This document shows positions 43,896-54,481 of a stretch of DNA of 64,000 nucleotides, piece by piece (the first letter of the stretch is position 1; each line of letters starts with the position of its first letter). Source of the DNA: Thozetella sp. PMI_491 (lineage: Eukaryota; Ascomycota; Sordariomycetes; Chaetosphaeriales; Chaetosphaeriaceae). The notes beneath the pieces are model-generated. The model worked only from the letters and a program-made list of their open reading frames with translations, did not search any database and was not told where the DNA came from. Where the stretch lies: the NCBI GenBank assembly GCA_021432635.1, contig MU270055.1, positions 62,001 through 126,000 of the forward strand, read 5' to 3'. The position numbers were made by a program, and so were the translations under genes.

Positions 43896-44732
43896 ATGTC
43901 TCTAATTTCAGTACCACCATCTGCCATGGCCTTCATACCATCCGTCGATTTGACCCGGCCGATGCACCGGGTCGCTTTGGTCGCTGTGGGCTCCGTCGCA
44001 TTCGGGGCGGCATACCTTTGGTACCTTCAGCGCTCAGTGTCGGCGCAGGTATCGAATTCTCACGCGACAAGAGTTCCTAGGAATCCCCTGTCGAAGAAAA
44101 GGCAGGGAAAGCACCAGAGCTTCCCAAGAGACATACAAGTGCCGTCTGCCGTCCCCGCCGACGTAGCTGCCGAGGACTCGGATCAGATATTGACCTACGA
44201 ACGCATCGTATCCCGGCCCGTTCCGGCCTCCCATATCGCCCAGCCCGCATCGGACCTCGCGTCCAGCCCGTCGGAGCTTCTGACGGCCTACATACGCACT
44301 ACTATGAAGGCCTTCACCTGGACGCCGCAGGCCTTCATCCTTCGCGCCATGGTCCCCGCCGAGGCCAAGAAAACGTTTGACAGAGACGCCATCGACGCCA
44401 TGGATTTCGTGTCGCCTCACCTAGTCACGGGGGTCTACCGCGTAGTCCATCGCGGACCAAATCCGCAGGGCACTGGAGATCAGGTTATGCTGCGCCTCGA
44501 GGCTCCCGAGGGCTTCCGCGGGCCGGCGGCCAAGGGCCTGATCCTGGCCGAGGTGAAGATGGAGATGTCGGATTCTGGCGAGCCGATGGTGGTCTTTGTG
44601 AATGAGACTTGGATGTGGAGAGGCCGTGGTGAGAAGCCAACACTGCTCGAAGGTAACCTGAGCCGTTGGATGCACACTTTGATCATCTCGTCCATGGTCG
44701 TGAAAGGCATTCGCGCGGTTAGCAAATCATGA
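43896..44732 (+). CDS. Membrane-anchored protein of unknown function
   Basis: Single exon of 278 residues; the ATG at 43896 has a good context (CACAATG). A membrane helix at about residues 25-47 (VALVAVGSVAFGAAYLWYL) is followed by a basic, disordered stretch and a folded-looking C-terminal domain from about residue 115 to the end. The latter contains MDFVSPHLVTGVYRVVHRGPN, LILAEVKMEMS and ETWMWRGRGEKPTLLE, with alternating beta-strand character. I do not recognise a family. A single N-terminal anchor with the domain on one side is the most that can be said. Confidence 0.75.
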   Translation: MSLISVPPSAMAFIPSVDLTRPMHRVALVAVGSVAFGAAYLWYLQRSVSAQVSNSHATRVPRNPLSKKRQGKHQSFPRDIQVPSAVPADVAAEDSDQILTYERIVSRPVPASHIAQPASDLASSPSELLTAYIRTTMKAFTWTPQAFILRAMVPAEAKKTFDRDAIDAMDFVSPHLVTGVYRVVHRGPNPQGTGDQVMLRLEAPEGFRGPAAKGLILAEVKMEMSDSGEPMVVFVNETWMWRGRGEKPTLLEGNLSRWMHTLIISSMVVKGIRAVSKS

Positions 44733-45205
44733 CCTCGGCGTCGTAGGCGATTCTTGCAGGAGGAGCTTGTATGATAGACAGCATCCCCCCTCCTGGAGAT
44801 GAGATTTTGACCAAGTGAACTATCCTGCCATTGAAGATGCCGGTCCCCTGTACAAGTTCCATAGGATACCTCTTTTAGCACCTATTATTCTTGGAATTTC
44901 TTGCTGAACGTGTTGAGGCCAGAGGGTCCCACGCGGAAGGCGACGAGAGCTGACGTATTCAGCTTAGTGCAAAAGTTTATCCGGACATCGAATAGGAGCT
45001 CGGACCCACCGGGCACCACACCAGGTCGTGAATTGTCGATCAGCCCACCTCGACTCACCCACGCCATCACCCATCAGACGAAGCAGCGACAATTCGACGG
45101 CAACTCACCTAAACGACCTCCAGGTCCTCGAATCTATCCCACAGAGGTTTTGGATAGTAGAATACCACCGAATTGGTGGTGCGGTGCCCGGCTTCCGCGA
45201 CCGCC
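44733..45205. other. Intergenic region between tandem genes
   Basis: 3' flank of the membrane-anchored protein gene and upstream region of the next gene. No gene seen; frames reading into 45206 lack an upstream ATG in frame. Confidence 0.4.
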
Positions 45206-46474
45206 ATGTTCAAAACCCGACCACTCGGCTCATTAAAGAGCATCTTTCCCCCAATCCATCAGCCCCTGCCGCTCAACAAGCGCGAGTCTCAGCAGCTCCT
45301 CGACACCCTCACCAAGTCCTTCCGACGACACCTCGACGCCGAGCATGGCTGGATCTCCGACGAAGGCCTCCATTCCCTAGGGCCCGCCCCCACCCTTACC
45401 TATCTCCCGACCGCGTCCGCCACCCCTCCGCCTCCCCCCAGCCGGAAACAGCACGACCGCCGACCTACAGATCAGCATCTGCGTGCTATCCTATCCAATC
45501 CCCTCTTCAGCTACGATGGAAACTCGGCATTCAAGAACGCCGAGGCTAGCAGTAGGACAAGCCGCGATCCGTCGGACGTGTTCGAGCAGGCCGTCGCTAA
45601 GGGGTTGATGACGACGAAGAGGGCCCACGGATACCTGCTAGCTGTACGACGAGATGTCACGCAGTCCTCGTGTATCTCCTTGCAGGAGGGTATGCGCGCC
45701 ACGAGTGCTGGTGTGCAAGTCGCCCAATGGCTCAGGAGCTCCGGGAAGGAACGAGCCCTATCGTTTACGGATGACGTGCAGTTCACGGCTGTACTGGCCC
45801 AATTTCTCATCGCCGAGGGCCGTGATGACCTAGTATGGTCTTGGCTAGACCGACTGGCGATGCGTGCGGTCCAGGCCGAAGCAGCAAGGTCCCCAGCTTT
45901 GGCATCACTCCTCAATAGCCTCGTCAGCGCCAAGTCGCTAGAGCTCGAGCTTGATGAAGCCTACACATCCATGCTGAGGGGAGCGGACGTTTTCAAGGCA
46001 CACAATGCGTCCCCAGTCAACCTTCTTGCGGCGTGGCGCAACCTGGCGTTCCGTTCGACCGTCGAGTCATGGAAGCACTCCAAGCCTCCGGTCACGCTCT
46101 TCGAGTCGTTCACCGCCATCCGGCAGCAAATGGCCGTGCCCATGCGTCTAGAGAGCGCACATCTCGACCTCCATCACCCCACGATGCCAGACGCAGCCAA
46201 GGCTGTCGACTTCCTCCACACACCGAAGATCTGGTCTCATAACCTCCCCCAGGCCGTAGAAGCTTCGAAGGCTCGCTGGGCACGCGACAAGAACCATGCA
46301 CCGCTTCCAAACTACGTCATCAAGCTGATGTCACTTGCTTTGGATACGGTGCGGCATATGATGGACAGCGGGCACTCCAAGGAGGCACAAAGAACACTGG
46401 AATTCGTCCGTGCCAATTTCCGGCAATGTTTCGACACGGATCCTTTTGACACCCCAGTGCTTCTTACGAGATAA
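45206..46474 (+). CDS. Unrecognised, probably mitochondrial, helical protein
   Basis: Single exon, 422 residues. The ATG at 45206 (GCCATG) is the first in frame. The N-terminus MFKTRPLGSLKSIFPPIHQPL has basic and hydrophobic residues with no acid in the first 30, like a mitochondrial targeting sequence. A Pro-rich linker (TASATPPPPPSRK, about 70-83) precedes a mostly alpha-helical region with short helices typical of PPR/TPR-like solenoids (about 110-400), for example DPSDVFEQAVAKGLMTTKRAHGYL. I cannot name a family. A mitochondrial RNA or translation factor would fit this build, but that is a guess. Confidence 0.72.
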   Translation: MFKTRPLGSLKSIFPPIHQPLPLNKRESQQLLDTLTKSFRRHLDAEHGWISDEGLHSLGPAPTLTYLPTASATPPPPPSRKQHDRRPTDQHLRAILSNPLFSYDGNSAFKNAEASSRTSRDPSDVFEQAVAKGLMTTKRAHGYLLAVRRDVTQSSCISLQEGMRATSAGVQVAQWLRSSGKERALSFTDDVQFTAVLAQFLIAEGRDDLVWSWLDRLAMRAVQAEAARSPALASLLNSLVSAKSLELELDEAYTSMLRGADVFKAHNASPVNLLAAWRNLAFRSTVESWKHSKPPVTLFESFTAIRQQMAVPMRLESAHLDLHHPTMPDAAKAVDFLHTPKIWSHNLPQAVEASKARWARDKNHAPLPNYVIKLMSLALDTVRHMMDSGHSKEAQRTLEFVRANFRQCFDTDPFDTPVLLTR

Positions 46475-47011
46475 AGTGGCTGGAGATTCTTGTAGGATGG
46501 GTGGAAATGGACTTGGTTAGACTTGTGATATCCCTATTTCTCCGACCAACTTGGTAGTTAGGTTCGGAAGCGCCAAAGGCGCCAGGCTTGCTTGTATTTT
46601 TGCCAATGGGAGGTGTCACTAGTTACAGGCCCAGAATATAGAATCGAGAGAGCGTTCTCAACTTCACAAACTCTCAAGCGTATCAGTTGAGTGTTCAGCG
46701 TAGTGCTTTCAGCACGCGGCTACGGCGTAAGATGTAGCCACAGCATATATATACTCTTAACAATACGTAGGCAATCCCTGCACTCCTCGATTTGGTGCCT
46801 TGTGAGAGCCTATCTGCCGACGATGTTCTCTATGCCGTCAAAGCTGTACGGCGTAGCCTAGTTATGAGGTCAGCATACCGTGCTAAGCAATCTACCGTCA
46901 AAGAAAACATACCGAATATTGGGCGGACATTTGGGTCATTAACCCATCCTGAACAACAGGAGAGGACCAGCTACCATCTGTATCGAGTTTGGTTCCCATC
47001 GTCTATATTGC
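46475..47011. other. Convergent intergenic region
   Basis: Between the plus-strand helical protein and the minus-strand surface protein. AT-rich around 46630-46780. No tRNA or other gene found. Confidence 0.4.
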
Positions 47012-47590
47012 TCAAAACGCCCAGGCCACAACCAGCAAAGAGGAGAGCGCCACGGCAAACACCGAGCCAGTAGATCCCGGGTAGAAGTGCGGGGCCGCAG
47101 CAGTCGATGTCGTGGTACTGCTGCCTTGATCTGCCTGCACCGTGAAGTCATTGGTAAGGCCGGAAGGCGTGCAATGTGTGCCTGCTGCGCACTGCATCAC
47201 CACGCTCCACTGCCCGGCCGCGCAGCGCTGCCAGCTGTTGGTCAGGCAGTTCCACTGCCCTTCGGAGCCACTGCAACTAGAGCCGGCAGTCATGGCGGCA
47301 CGGACTTGGAGGAACGCCGCCGAGCTAGGGTCCGGGCTCGGCGAGGCTGGAGACGCCAATGCAAGGGGCAGCTGGCAGAGCAGCACTGTGGCGACTAGGA
47401 TGATGAGGAGCACGCTAGACACTTGTGGTGAAAGCCAAGTTCTGGTCGGCGAGGCTGGGCTGTTCACTGTGCCTAGGCCCACCAGCGGAGCTGTGCGCCG
47501 GGAACAGCTCTGGACATCGGTGTGGGGCAGCGCCGAGTCGTCCGGGTGGGCCCCGGCGTCGGCTCCGGTACGGAGGGTCAAGCACGCCAT
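47012..47590 (-). CDS. Small cysteine-rich, probably GPI-anchored surface protein
   Basis: Up to 192 residues from the ATG at 47590. The mature-looking part contains SCSGSEGQWNCLTNSWQRC and MQCAAGTHC, a short fungal cysteine module with six Cys, then a Ser/Thr-rich stretch and a C-terminal hydrophobic tail (SVFAVALSSLLVVAWAF) typical of GPI-anchor signals. The hydrophobic signal segment (SSVLLIILVATVLLCQLPLALA) begins about 57 residues after the first ATG. Removal of an in-frame intron between about 47570 and 47430 would give a normal N-terminal signal peptide, but the donor would be weak (GTACCG). Role unknown; cell-wall or host-interface functions are common for such proteins. Confidence 0.62.
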   Translation of the reverse strand: MACLTLRTGADAGAHPDDSALPHTDVQSCSRRTAPLVGLGTVNSPASPTRTWLSPQVSSVLLIILVATVLLCQLPLALASPASPSPDPSSAAFLQVRAAMTAGSSCSGSEGQWNCLTNSWQRCAAGQWSVVMQCAAGTHCTPSGLTNDFTVQADQGSSTTTSTAAAPHFYPGSTGSVFAVALSSLLVVAWAF

Positions 47591-47666
47591 CCCCAATGGC
47601 CAAAAAATTATGCAAATTGGCGCGCTGGACAGGCGCACCGCCGTGCCCTCACCGGAGGATACCAGT

Positions 47667-47673
47667 TTATATA
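47667..47673 (-). promoter_or_regulatory. Probable TATA box of the small surface-protein gene
   Basis: TATATAA on the minus strand, 77 bp upstream of the ATG at 47590. A start site about 30 bp downstream makes that ATG the first in the message. Confidence 0.45.
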
Positions 47674-49598
47674 ATTTCCCTCCCTGGCCTCCCTAGGGTC
47701 CCGTGCCTGCCCCTGCCCGCGACATCGGTGTTGCTACCCAGCGGTGGGGTCGCCCGCCACCGCTTGGTTCGGACGTGGTGTTGCTCTATTGGCTCGCCTA
47801 GCCTCTTGATCGAGAAATTTTTGCCCTGGCAGGGATTGCGAGAGACCCAAATATTCGAGGTATTGATGTCATTGCGGCCTGGGAGACTTTCGATCGAGAG
47901 AGGCTTTGCGGAAGGTGAGATGCGGCTGCCGTGTAAATAAGGGGGTTAAGGGGGAAAGGGGTTTCTTTGTTTGTGTATCCCACCATACCGCCGGGTCACA
48001 CCAGATAATGCATGCGACAGTAGGTAACAGGTGCGCGCACGGGGGTCTCCAAAATGGGCATGCAGAAGTCGTTTCTTTTGATTTTTCTAGCAAAATTCTA
48101 TGCTACAGGGTCGTCGTCCTTGATCGACCATTGGTGAAGGCCGCTCTGGTCACCTCGTACCAGGCGCCGTGAGACAGTCCAACAGAGTCTAATACCGCTC
48201 AAGGAGGGCGGCAGGTCCCATCCTCTCTACACCTACCGCACAAACTCCGAGGAAAGATCGCAGCTCTAATGCACTCGCAACCGGGGCGGTCAGCGTGGGC
48301 GCAGGGCCGGGTTCTGCGCTCCACTTCTGCCGGGCTAATGAGCAGTGCCGGCGCCCCAGCGTGGGGGGAGTGAGCGGGGGTCTGGGTGCCGGGTGGCGAC
48401 TGCTGCCGCCTTAGGATGTTGTCTACCGGCAACGAAAGCTCCCTCTGCACCTCCCGGTCAATGCTGGCAGCGGCAGCTTGGAGAGTGGCTACGGGGGCGA
48501 GCGGCGGAACGATGTGTGGCCGGAACCACGCCCAGGTAGTGATACCCCGAACCGAGAGACCCACCCTGTATTCCACCCGGATCCAAATCACTCCAAATCC
48601 AACCCAAGCTACGACATACCTGATATTCCTTGCTCCCGCCGGGGTGTGTCCTTCCATGTTAATCGATCGTCGAGGACGTCGGTTGGCCAGTGTGAGGGGA
48701 GGATGTTGTGAGCCTGTCCCCAGCCGGTGTGCTCCACGAGCGCGAGGCCGGGCATATATAATTTTCAATGATGAGGCAGTCCAAGGAGATGATAAAGAAC
48801 TTGTTCTGGTAACAGCCCTAGCCCTATGGCTTTGCCTGATTTCGAGGGCACTCATAGGTGGGCAACTTCTCAGTCAGGCATATGTCTAAGGAGAGCCTCC
48901 AGCCGAACCCTGTATAGAAAATAAACTCATTTAACAAAACAACATATAGTCGAAGGAGAAAGGATATGTGACTTCGACTACTTGAGCATTGCTGCCTCAG
49001 AAGCGAGGCTGGAAGGTCACCGTGGCTAGGCCGTGGTAGTATGGGTTCGGACCTGCTTAGGTCGACTTGAGCACAAATTGGAGTCTGAGACCCCGGATTC
49101 CTCCAACATTGGGCATATATACCCCCGTATATATTAACTCATACCGGCTTTCCTCGCTGCAAAAGGCACCGAAACCCATCGACACCCCTTGATGCTGCTC
49201 GTCTCACGTCGGTTGAGTGTGAGCTGCCCCATATCCAACCCTAACCCTCCCGGCTCTTACTTCAGTCTGGTCTGTGCACCGCGGGCGCTTGGAGTTCCGC
49301 AACCTCCGGACAAGGTCGAACCATCCGGCCCCAATTAGCAATCGTCCTCGCTCTGCCGCTAGCTGACCACGGAACCCCGGCGCATTCACCCGTCGTCCGG
49401 CCTTCAAAACCTACACCCCTCCTCGCGAGCCTCTCGAAGCTCGAGCCCAACCTCCGACCGTACACTTCTCCCTTCCAAGCTCCGCTGGCCCCGGCGACCA
49501 GCACCACCCGAAAGCTACCCCGCCACCGCGGCGCATCGCCATCTTCCTCCCCCTCCTTCCACCCGGCGTCAGCGTAAGCAACCGGACAGATATCCGAG
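47674..49598. other. 1.9-kb gene-poor divergent region
   Basis: No gene supported. Frames of 180-220 codons at 48199-48855 (minus) and 48386-48889 (plus) overlap each other, lack domains and show no codon or splice evidence. CT-rich sequence from about 49420 to 49570 leads into the Dap1-like ATG. Confidence 0.45.
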
Positions 49599-50217
49599 AT
49601 GGACTACGTCGAGCAGCGCATGGCCCAAGAGGCCTCGAAGTCTACCGGTGGCGTCGAGTGAGTGGACACTTGTCCCCGACCCTTTCTCCATGCCCCCCCT
49701 CCTTCCTGGCTATAAGCCTATGCGCAGCGGCAGTTTGCTGACCAATGGCCATCCTCGCAGGAGCTTCATCACGCCGCTCAACCTCCTCCTCCTAGGCACC
49801 ATTGCCTACACGCTCTACGCCATCCTGCGGCCGTCGCCGCCGCCGACGATCCCCAAGGAGGAGCCGGCGGTGGTGTTCGAGACCTTCACGCCGCGGACGC
49901 TGCTGCCCTTCAACGGCGAGAACAACATGCCCGTGTACCTGGCGGTCAAGGGCCGCGTGTTCGACGTGACCAAGGGCCGCAACTTCTACGGACCCGGCGG
50001 GCCCTACGCCAACTTTGCCGGGCGTGACGCCTCGCGCGGCCTCGCCTGCGGAAGTTTCGACGAGGATATGCTGACCAAGGACCTGGACGGCCCGCTGGAC
50101 ACGCTGGCCGACCTCGGCCGCGACGAGATGGAGGCCCTGCTGGGCTGGGACGAGCGCTTCTCTGAGAAGTACCTTGTGGTCGGTGAGCTGGTGCCTGTGG
50201 GACACACCAAGGCTTGA
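49599..50217 (+). CDS. DAP1: Dap1-like membrane-associated progesterone receptor (cytochrome b5-like haem protein), 2 exons
   Basis: Exons 49599-49657 and 49761-50217 join in phase (103-nt intron) to 171 residues. A membrane helix at about residues 25-42 (LNLLLLGTIAYTLYAIL) is followed by a cytochrome b5-like haem-binding fold: FTPRTLLPFNG, VYLAVKGRVFDVTKGRNFYGPGGPYANFAGRDASRGLA (about 75-120) and LLGWDERFSEKYLVVG. The Tyr residues in FYGPGGPY are the family's haem-side positions. Dap1 binds haem and supports sterol-pathway P450s such as Erg11 in the ER. The first coding exon of 59 nt is easily missed; without it the protein appears to start at the GTG-initiated frame at 49648. Confidence 0.9.
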
Positions 50218-51304
50218 GTGTGGGTCATGCGCTCCGGCGAGAACCCGCATTCGCGACATGTTCGAAGAGGGCTTGGGCTCTGTGAATAGTTTGCTAAGAT
50301 AGGACGGGACGGCGTGCTGGAATCGGATAGGCAGATGGCTTTCCGGGCTTCTAGTAGCCCTTGTAGCCATAGCGATGTTTTTTGGACGATCGTACCTAGG
50401 CATCTATTACCCATTTTGTCTCCCAGGTACTACTACTACTACTACATGGCTACGTTTCATGAGCACGTGGGATGTCAGAGAGGAGAGGGAAGTTCACTTG
50501 TCCTAGCACATCATGTGTGTATTCTTGTGTGCTAGAGTATCCGGCCCTTGGGCACCAGAGATACAGTTAAACAGTTAACAGGCTACACGGGCAGCACCCG
50601 AGGCTATCACTTCTTTTTTTGCTCTCCCATTCCAAGTTTTGGTATGCCCATCCGCGATCCCAACCCAACCACGATATTTGTCTCTGGCTGCCTCTGATGC
50701 TCTCAAACGACCGTCTGATGAAACAAACAAACTCCTCCCTGAAGAGACACATTGGATGATGTAGTAGACCGTCGACAAACTTTTCGGGATTGGGAAATGA
50801 TGCCGCCACCTTGCAGTTGCTCGAGGGAACTAAGGCCCCCAACGATAGCCTAGACACATTAAGGGAAAAGAGATTTGGCCCGAGGCATGGTAGCTACCTG
50901 CCTCGCCATTTTTGCTGCCAATCACCAAGCTCGACGACCATACAAACAAACAACACACGGACGCACCACCATGCCACGGCCTTCCGGGCCAAAGGGAGGA
51001 GAGAGTGACGTCTCGGGGTAAAGTTATCACACACACAGACAGAGAGACCAAACGCATTTCCGATTAATCGAAAGACGCCCCGAGTAGAGTAGATCGTACA
51101 CAGTCCAAGCCATAAGAGACAATTAAGAAAATTGTGGTTTTCATCGATGTGCCTACGAACTCATGGTGCGTAGTGTAGAGTAGTGAGGGGCTCATTTCGC
51201 GTTCTCGCTATGCGAAGTTCCCATCTCGAAGAACTCCGCCACCGGCTTCGACAGCCGCCCCGAGGGCTTCCCGCGTGCTTGCGGGGTTCGGGCGCACCCC
51301 GCCT
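50218..51304. other. Convergent intergenic region
   Basis: 3' flanks of the Dap1-like and Def1-like genes. No gene seen. Contains a short TAC microsatellite listed separately. Confidence 0.45.
50428..50446. repeat. Short (TAC)n microsatellite
   Basis: Six tandem TAC units in the 3' flank of the Dap1-like gene. Confidence 0.7.
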
Positions 51305-54300
51305 CTAATGGTGGCCGTAGTTGTTGCCCCAGCCGCGCTGCTGCTGCTGTTGCTGGTTGGCGTAGTAGCTACCGCCGAAGCCTTGTCCGCCGTAGCCACC
51401 ATAGTTGTTCTGGTGGCCGGCACCAGCGCCGGCACTCATCCCGTAGCCACCAGACTGGTTGCTGTGGAGGCCCTGACCGGGGAGGTGGCTGGGGTAGCCA
51501 CCGTAGCCGCCCATTCCACCGAGTGCGCTCTGCTGGCTGGACTGGGGAGGGGGCAGGCCGCCCTGGGAAGCCGCAGTGTTGGTGGCGGAGCCGGGGCGGG
51601 CGGCGGCGCTGGCGAGAGACGGGCTAGGTCCGCTGCCGGCCTTGTCACCGAAAGGCTTCAGATCATCCGCGGCAGCAGGGCCGGCATTAGACTGGGCACC
51701 GCCGTTGAAACCCTGACCAGACTGCGACGGATAGCTCGAGCCGCTGCGGCCGAAACTGTCGTGGATACCGCCAAAGGAGCTGCCGCCAAGGCCCTGTTGA
51801 GCACTTGACTGGCCGGAGCCGACCCGGCTGTAGTCGGAAAGACCGCCGCTGTCGCCGCGGTGGAGGGATGATTGCCCCCCAAAGCCGGCGGCGGGCGAGG
51901 ATCCGTATCCATGAGGTCCCTGGGGTGAGACGCCGAACTGGTTGGGCTGTCCATAGCCGAGGCCCTTGCCGTAGGGTCCGCCGTATCCGCCTTGGTTGTA
52001 GCCACCCTGGCCGTAGCCGCCCATGTAGGCCGAGTAGTACGGGTTGTTGTAGTAGGGATGGCTGTTGTAGGGATAATCGTGGGGTTGCTGCTGGGCCGCA
52101 TGCGACTGAGCGGCCTGGGTTGCCGCCTGGGGCTGGCCCTGCGAGGTCGGGGGATTGGGGGTGTTCGTGCCGCTGTTCTGAGCGTCGGCGGCAGCGGATC
52201 CGGTACCAAAGCGATGAGCGGCGCTCTGGGGGTACTGGCTGAGGTTGTCCTGGGCGTTGTAGCCGCTGAAGGACCGCTGGCCCTGGGACGCGCCTTCCTG
52301 CTGTCCTTGTGCGCCGTGCTGCTGGCTAAAGTTCTGGTTGTAATAGTTGTTGTATGCGTTGCGGTCCTGGCCGGCTGTGTAGTACGCAGAGTAATCGCTG
52401 GGGGCAGAGCTGAGGGCGCCGCCCGGCTGCTGCTGCTGCTGGCTCTGGGGCTGCGAGGGTGGCTGCTGGTTCTGGAATCCACCCTCGAACTGGCTCTGGG
52501 CCGCGGCCGTCGCGGGCTGCTGCTGTCCGAACGTGTCGAAAGGCTTGGAGCCTGGGAAGGAGCTCTGCTCCTGGGCCGGTTGGCCAAACCGACCGAACTG
52601 AGGGTTCTGGGCCGAAGGTTGGGCTCCTGCTACGTCGAAGTCAGCCAATCTATGTTCGAATTCACGCTGAAGAATGGGGGGGGGGTTGGTTGCGAAGAAA
52701 CTCACCCTGTGCGGCTGCTGCTGGCTGAGCAGGTCCAGAAGGAGGAGCAGGGGCTGCGGGTGCGTTATTAGTTGAGAAGCCCGGGGGTACACTTGGGGGA
52801 AATCCTGTACCAGCTTGGCCAGCGGGAGCAGCAGCCCCAGTGGGCTTCTGCAAAACCTCAGGCACCGGTGCAGGCTGTGAAGGGGGAAGAGAGGTTCGGG
52901 GATGTGCGACTGGGGAGTCGGCCGGGGGCTGAGTGCGAGTCTCGGGCTCCTCGCGGTCTCCATCGACGTCCTCGTCGTCGGGTCCATGAAGGCTGAAGGC
53001 GCCAAACTGGAGGGCAGTGCGATCAACTTGCTCGCGGTTTCCGGGCATGCGGACGGCCTCCTCCTGGTCGAGAAGTCGTCGCTGGTAGCTGGGCGTGCGA
53101 GTGCTCGTGCGCTCGGTGGCCTTGATCGCGGAGGTAGCATAGCCTGAAGCGGGAGCGCGGGGCACCTGGTGCTGGTGCTGGGAAGCGGAGAGGGGAGTGG
53201 CGGTGGCGCTTACGGCGGCGGCGCGAGGATCCCAAGAATCGGCGGCTTCGCTGCGCGTCGTCTCCGTCACGGGCGGGTTTGAATCGTCGGCAACCTGCTC
53301 GAGGTTCGTCTCGGTGAGTTGATCCTTGGAAGGAGGCAGAGCAATCTCGGGGATGACGACGTTCGGCGGCTCAACCGTCGGCTTCGCGCGTTCAGGCTCG
53401 GGGGCCGGGACGTCTGGCACGACTGGCTCGGGTTCGGGGGCAGGGGCCTCGACAGAAGGAAGAGGTTCGATGATCGGTTCCGCCGGCTTCGGGGCAGGCG
53501 GCTCCTTGGGCTTGGGTGCAGGCTTGGGAGCCGTCGACTGGCGGAGCATGCTCGCCCATGTCTTCGGAGCGTTCTGAGGAGGTACGCTAGGCTTCTTGGT
53601 GGCTGGAGCAGGGGCGGGGGCAGTGGCGGTCTCGGTAGATGGAGTCGATTCCCAGGCGTTGTTGGATTCGCCCCAGGCGTTGGCATCACCAGCGGGTTTC
53701 TCGTTATCCCACTCGGTCGCCTCCTCAGTAGGGACGGAGAGTTGAGTGTTCTCCTTGGCTCGGGTGCCGTTCGTGGTCGCGTGAGTCGATTTGCCACGGG
53801 TGCCGCCTCGGCCACCGCGTTCGGTAGCCCTTCCACGGCCGCCACGGCTTCCTTCTGTGCCACGGCCGCCGCGGGACGGACGGGCGATCACGGCATCACC
53901 AGTAGTGGTCGTGAACGTGTCGTTCTTGGACTTGGCGCGAGTGCGATCCTTCTTCTGCTTGGAGACCTCGCCCCACTGCGAGATCGTTCCTGGAGACAGC
54001 AAAGTTAGTATGTAGATTGGCAGAGCACGGAATGTCTGTCGCGAGAGCCGGTGTATGGCATAGCAAAGGTGGAGGGCGGCTTGTGTGTGGGGGGGGGATG
54101 GGGGGGAGGTGCGTTGGGGAAGGGCTGGGGGAGGAGGCAGGGTAAGCTTCCGCAGAACATACCGTCGGCGATGCGGGTGACGGCCACGCTCTCATCTCCG
54201 TCCGTCTCTTGCAGAGCGTACAGAATGTCCACCTCGGACCAGTCTGGGAACATCTCCTTGATGAGTGAGACCTTGGTGCCGTATTGCTTCTTCAGCTGGC

Positions 54301-54481
54301 CCACGTCGCCGCCGTCATCGAGCGAAGGCAGGGCTGACTCTGCGTCGTGCGTCGAGTCGCCATTGGTGGCCGAATTCCGGGTGCCAGAGCGAGCGCCGCC
54401 CCGAGTCGAATATCCACCTCCTCGGCCGCCGCGGCCGGCGCCTCTGCCGCGAGGGGCGGGTCTAGACTGCACCTCAGACAT
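51305..54481 (-). CDS. DEF1: Def1-like RNA polymerase II degradation factor, 3 exons
   Basis: Exons 54481-54163, 53989-52706 and 52626-51305 join in phase to 974 residues (introns 173 and 79 nt). After an RG-rich start (RGRGAGRGGRGGG), a CUE-type ubiquitin-binding domain lies at about residues 62-106 (VSLIKEMFPDWSEVDILYAL, VTRIADG), its end completed across the first junction. Then come TISQWGEVSKQKKDRTRAK, conserved in fungal Def1 proteins, a long Pro/Glu-rich disordered region, and a Gln/Gly/Tyr-rich C-terminal half ending in a Q6 run. Yeast Def1 bridges stalled Pol II to ubiquitin ligases and is activated by proteolytic removal of its Q-rich tail. The 173-nt intron 1 is unusually long for this window and carries long C-runs on the coding strand. 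Confidence 0.87.

Noticed and set aside
48199..48889. Overlapping frames of 167-218 codons on both strands
   Set aside because: No domain, no splice structure, and each is the shadow of the other.
51992..52771. 259-codon plus-strand frame with hydrophobic content
   Set aside because: Antisense of the Gln/Gly/Tyr-rich exon of the Def1-like gene; Leu/Val richness arises from antisense Gln and Tyr codons.
53319..54008. 229-codon plus-strand frame
   Set aside because: Antisense shadow of the Pro/Glu-rich part of the Def1-like gene, composition driven.
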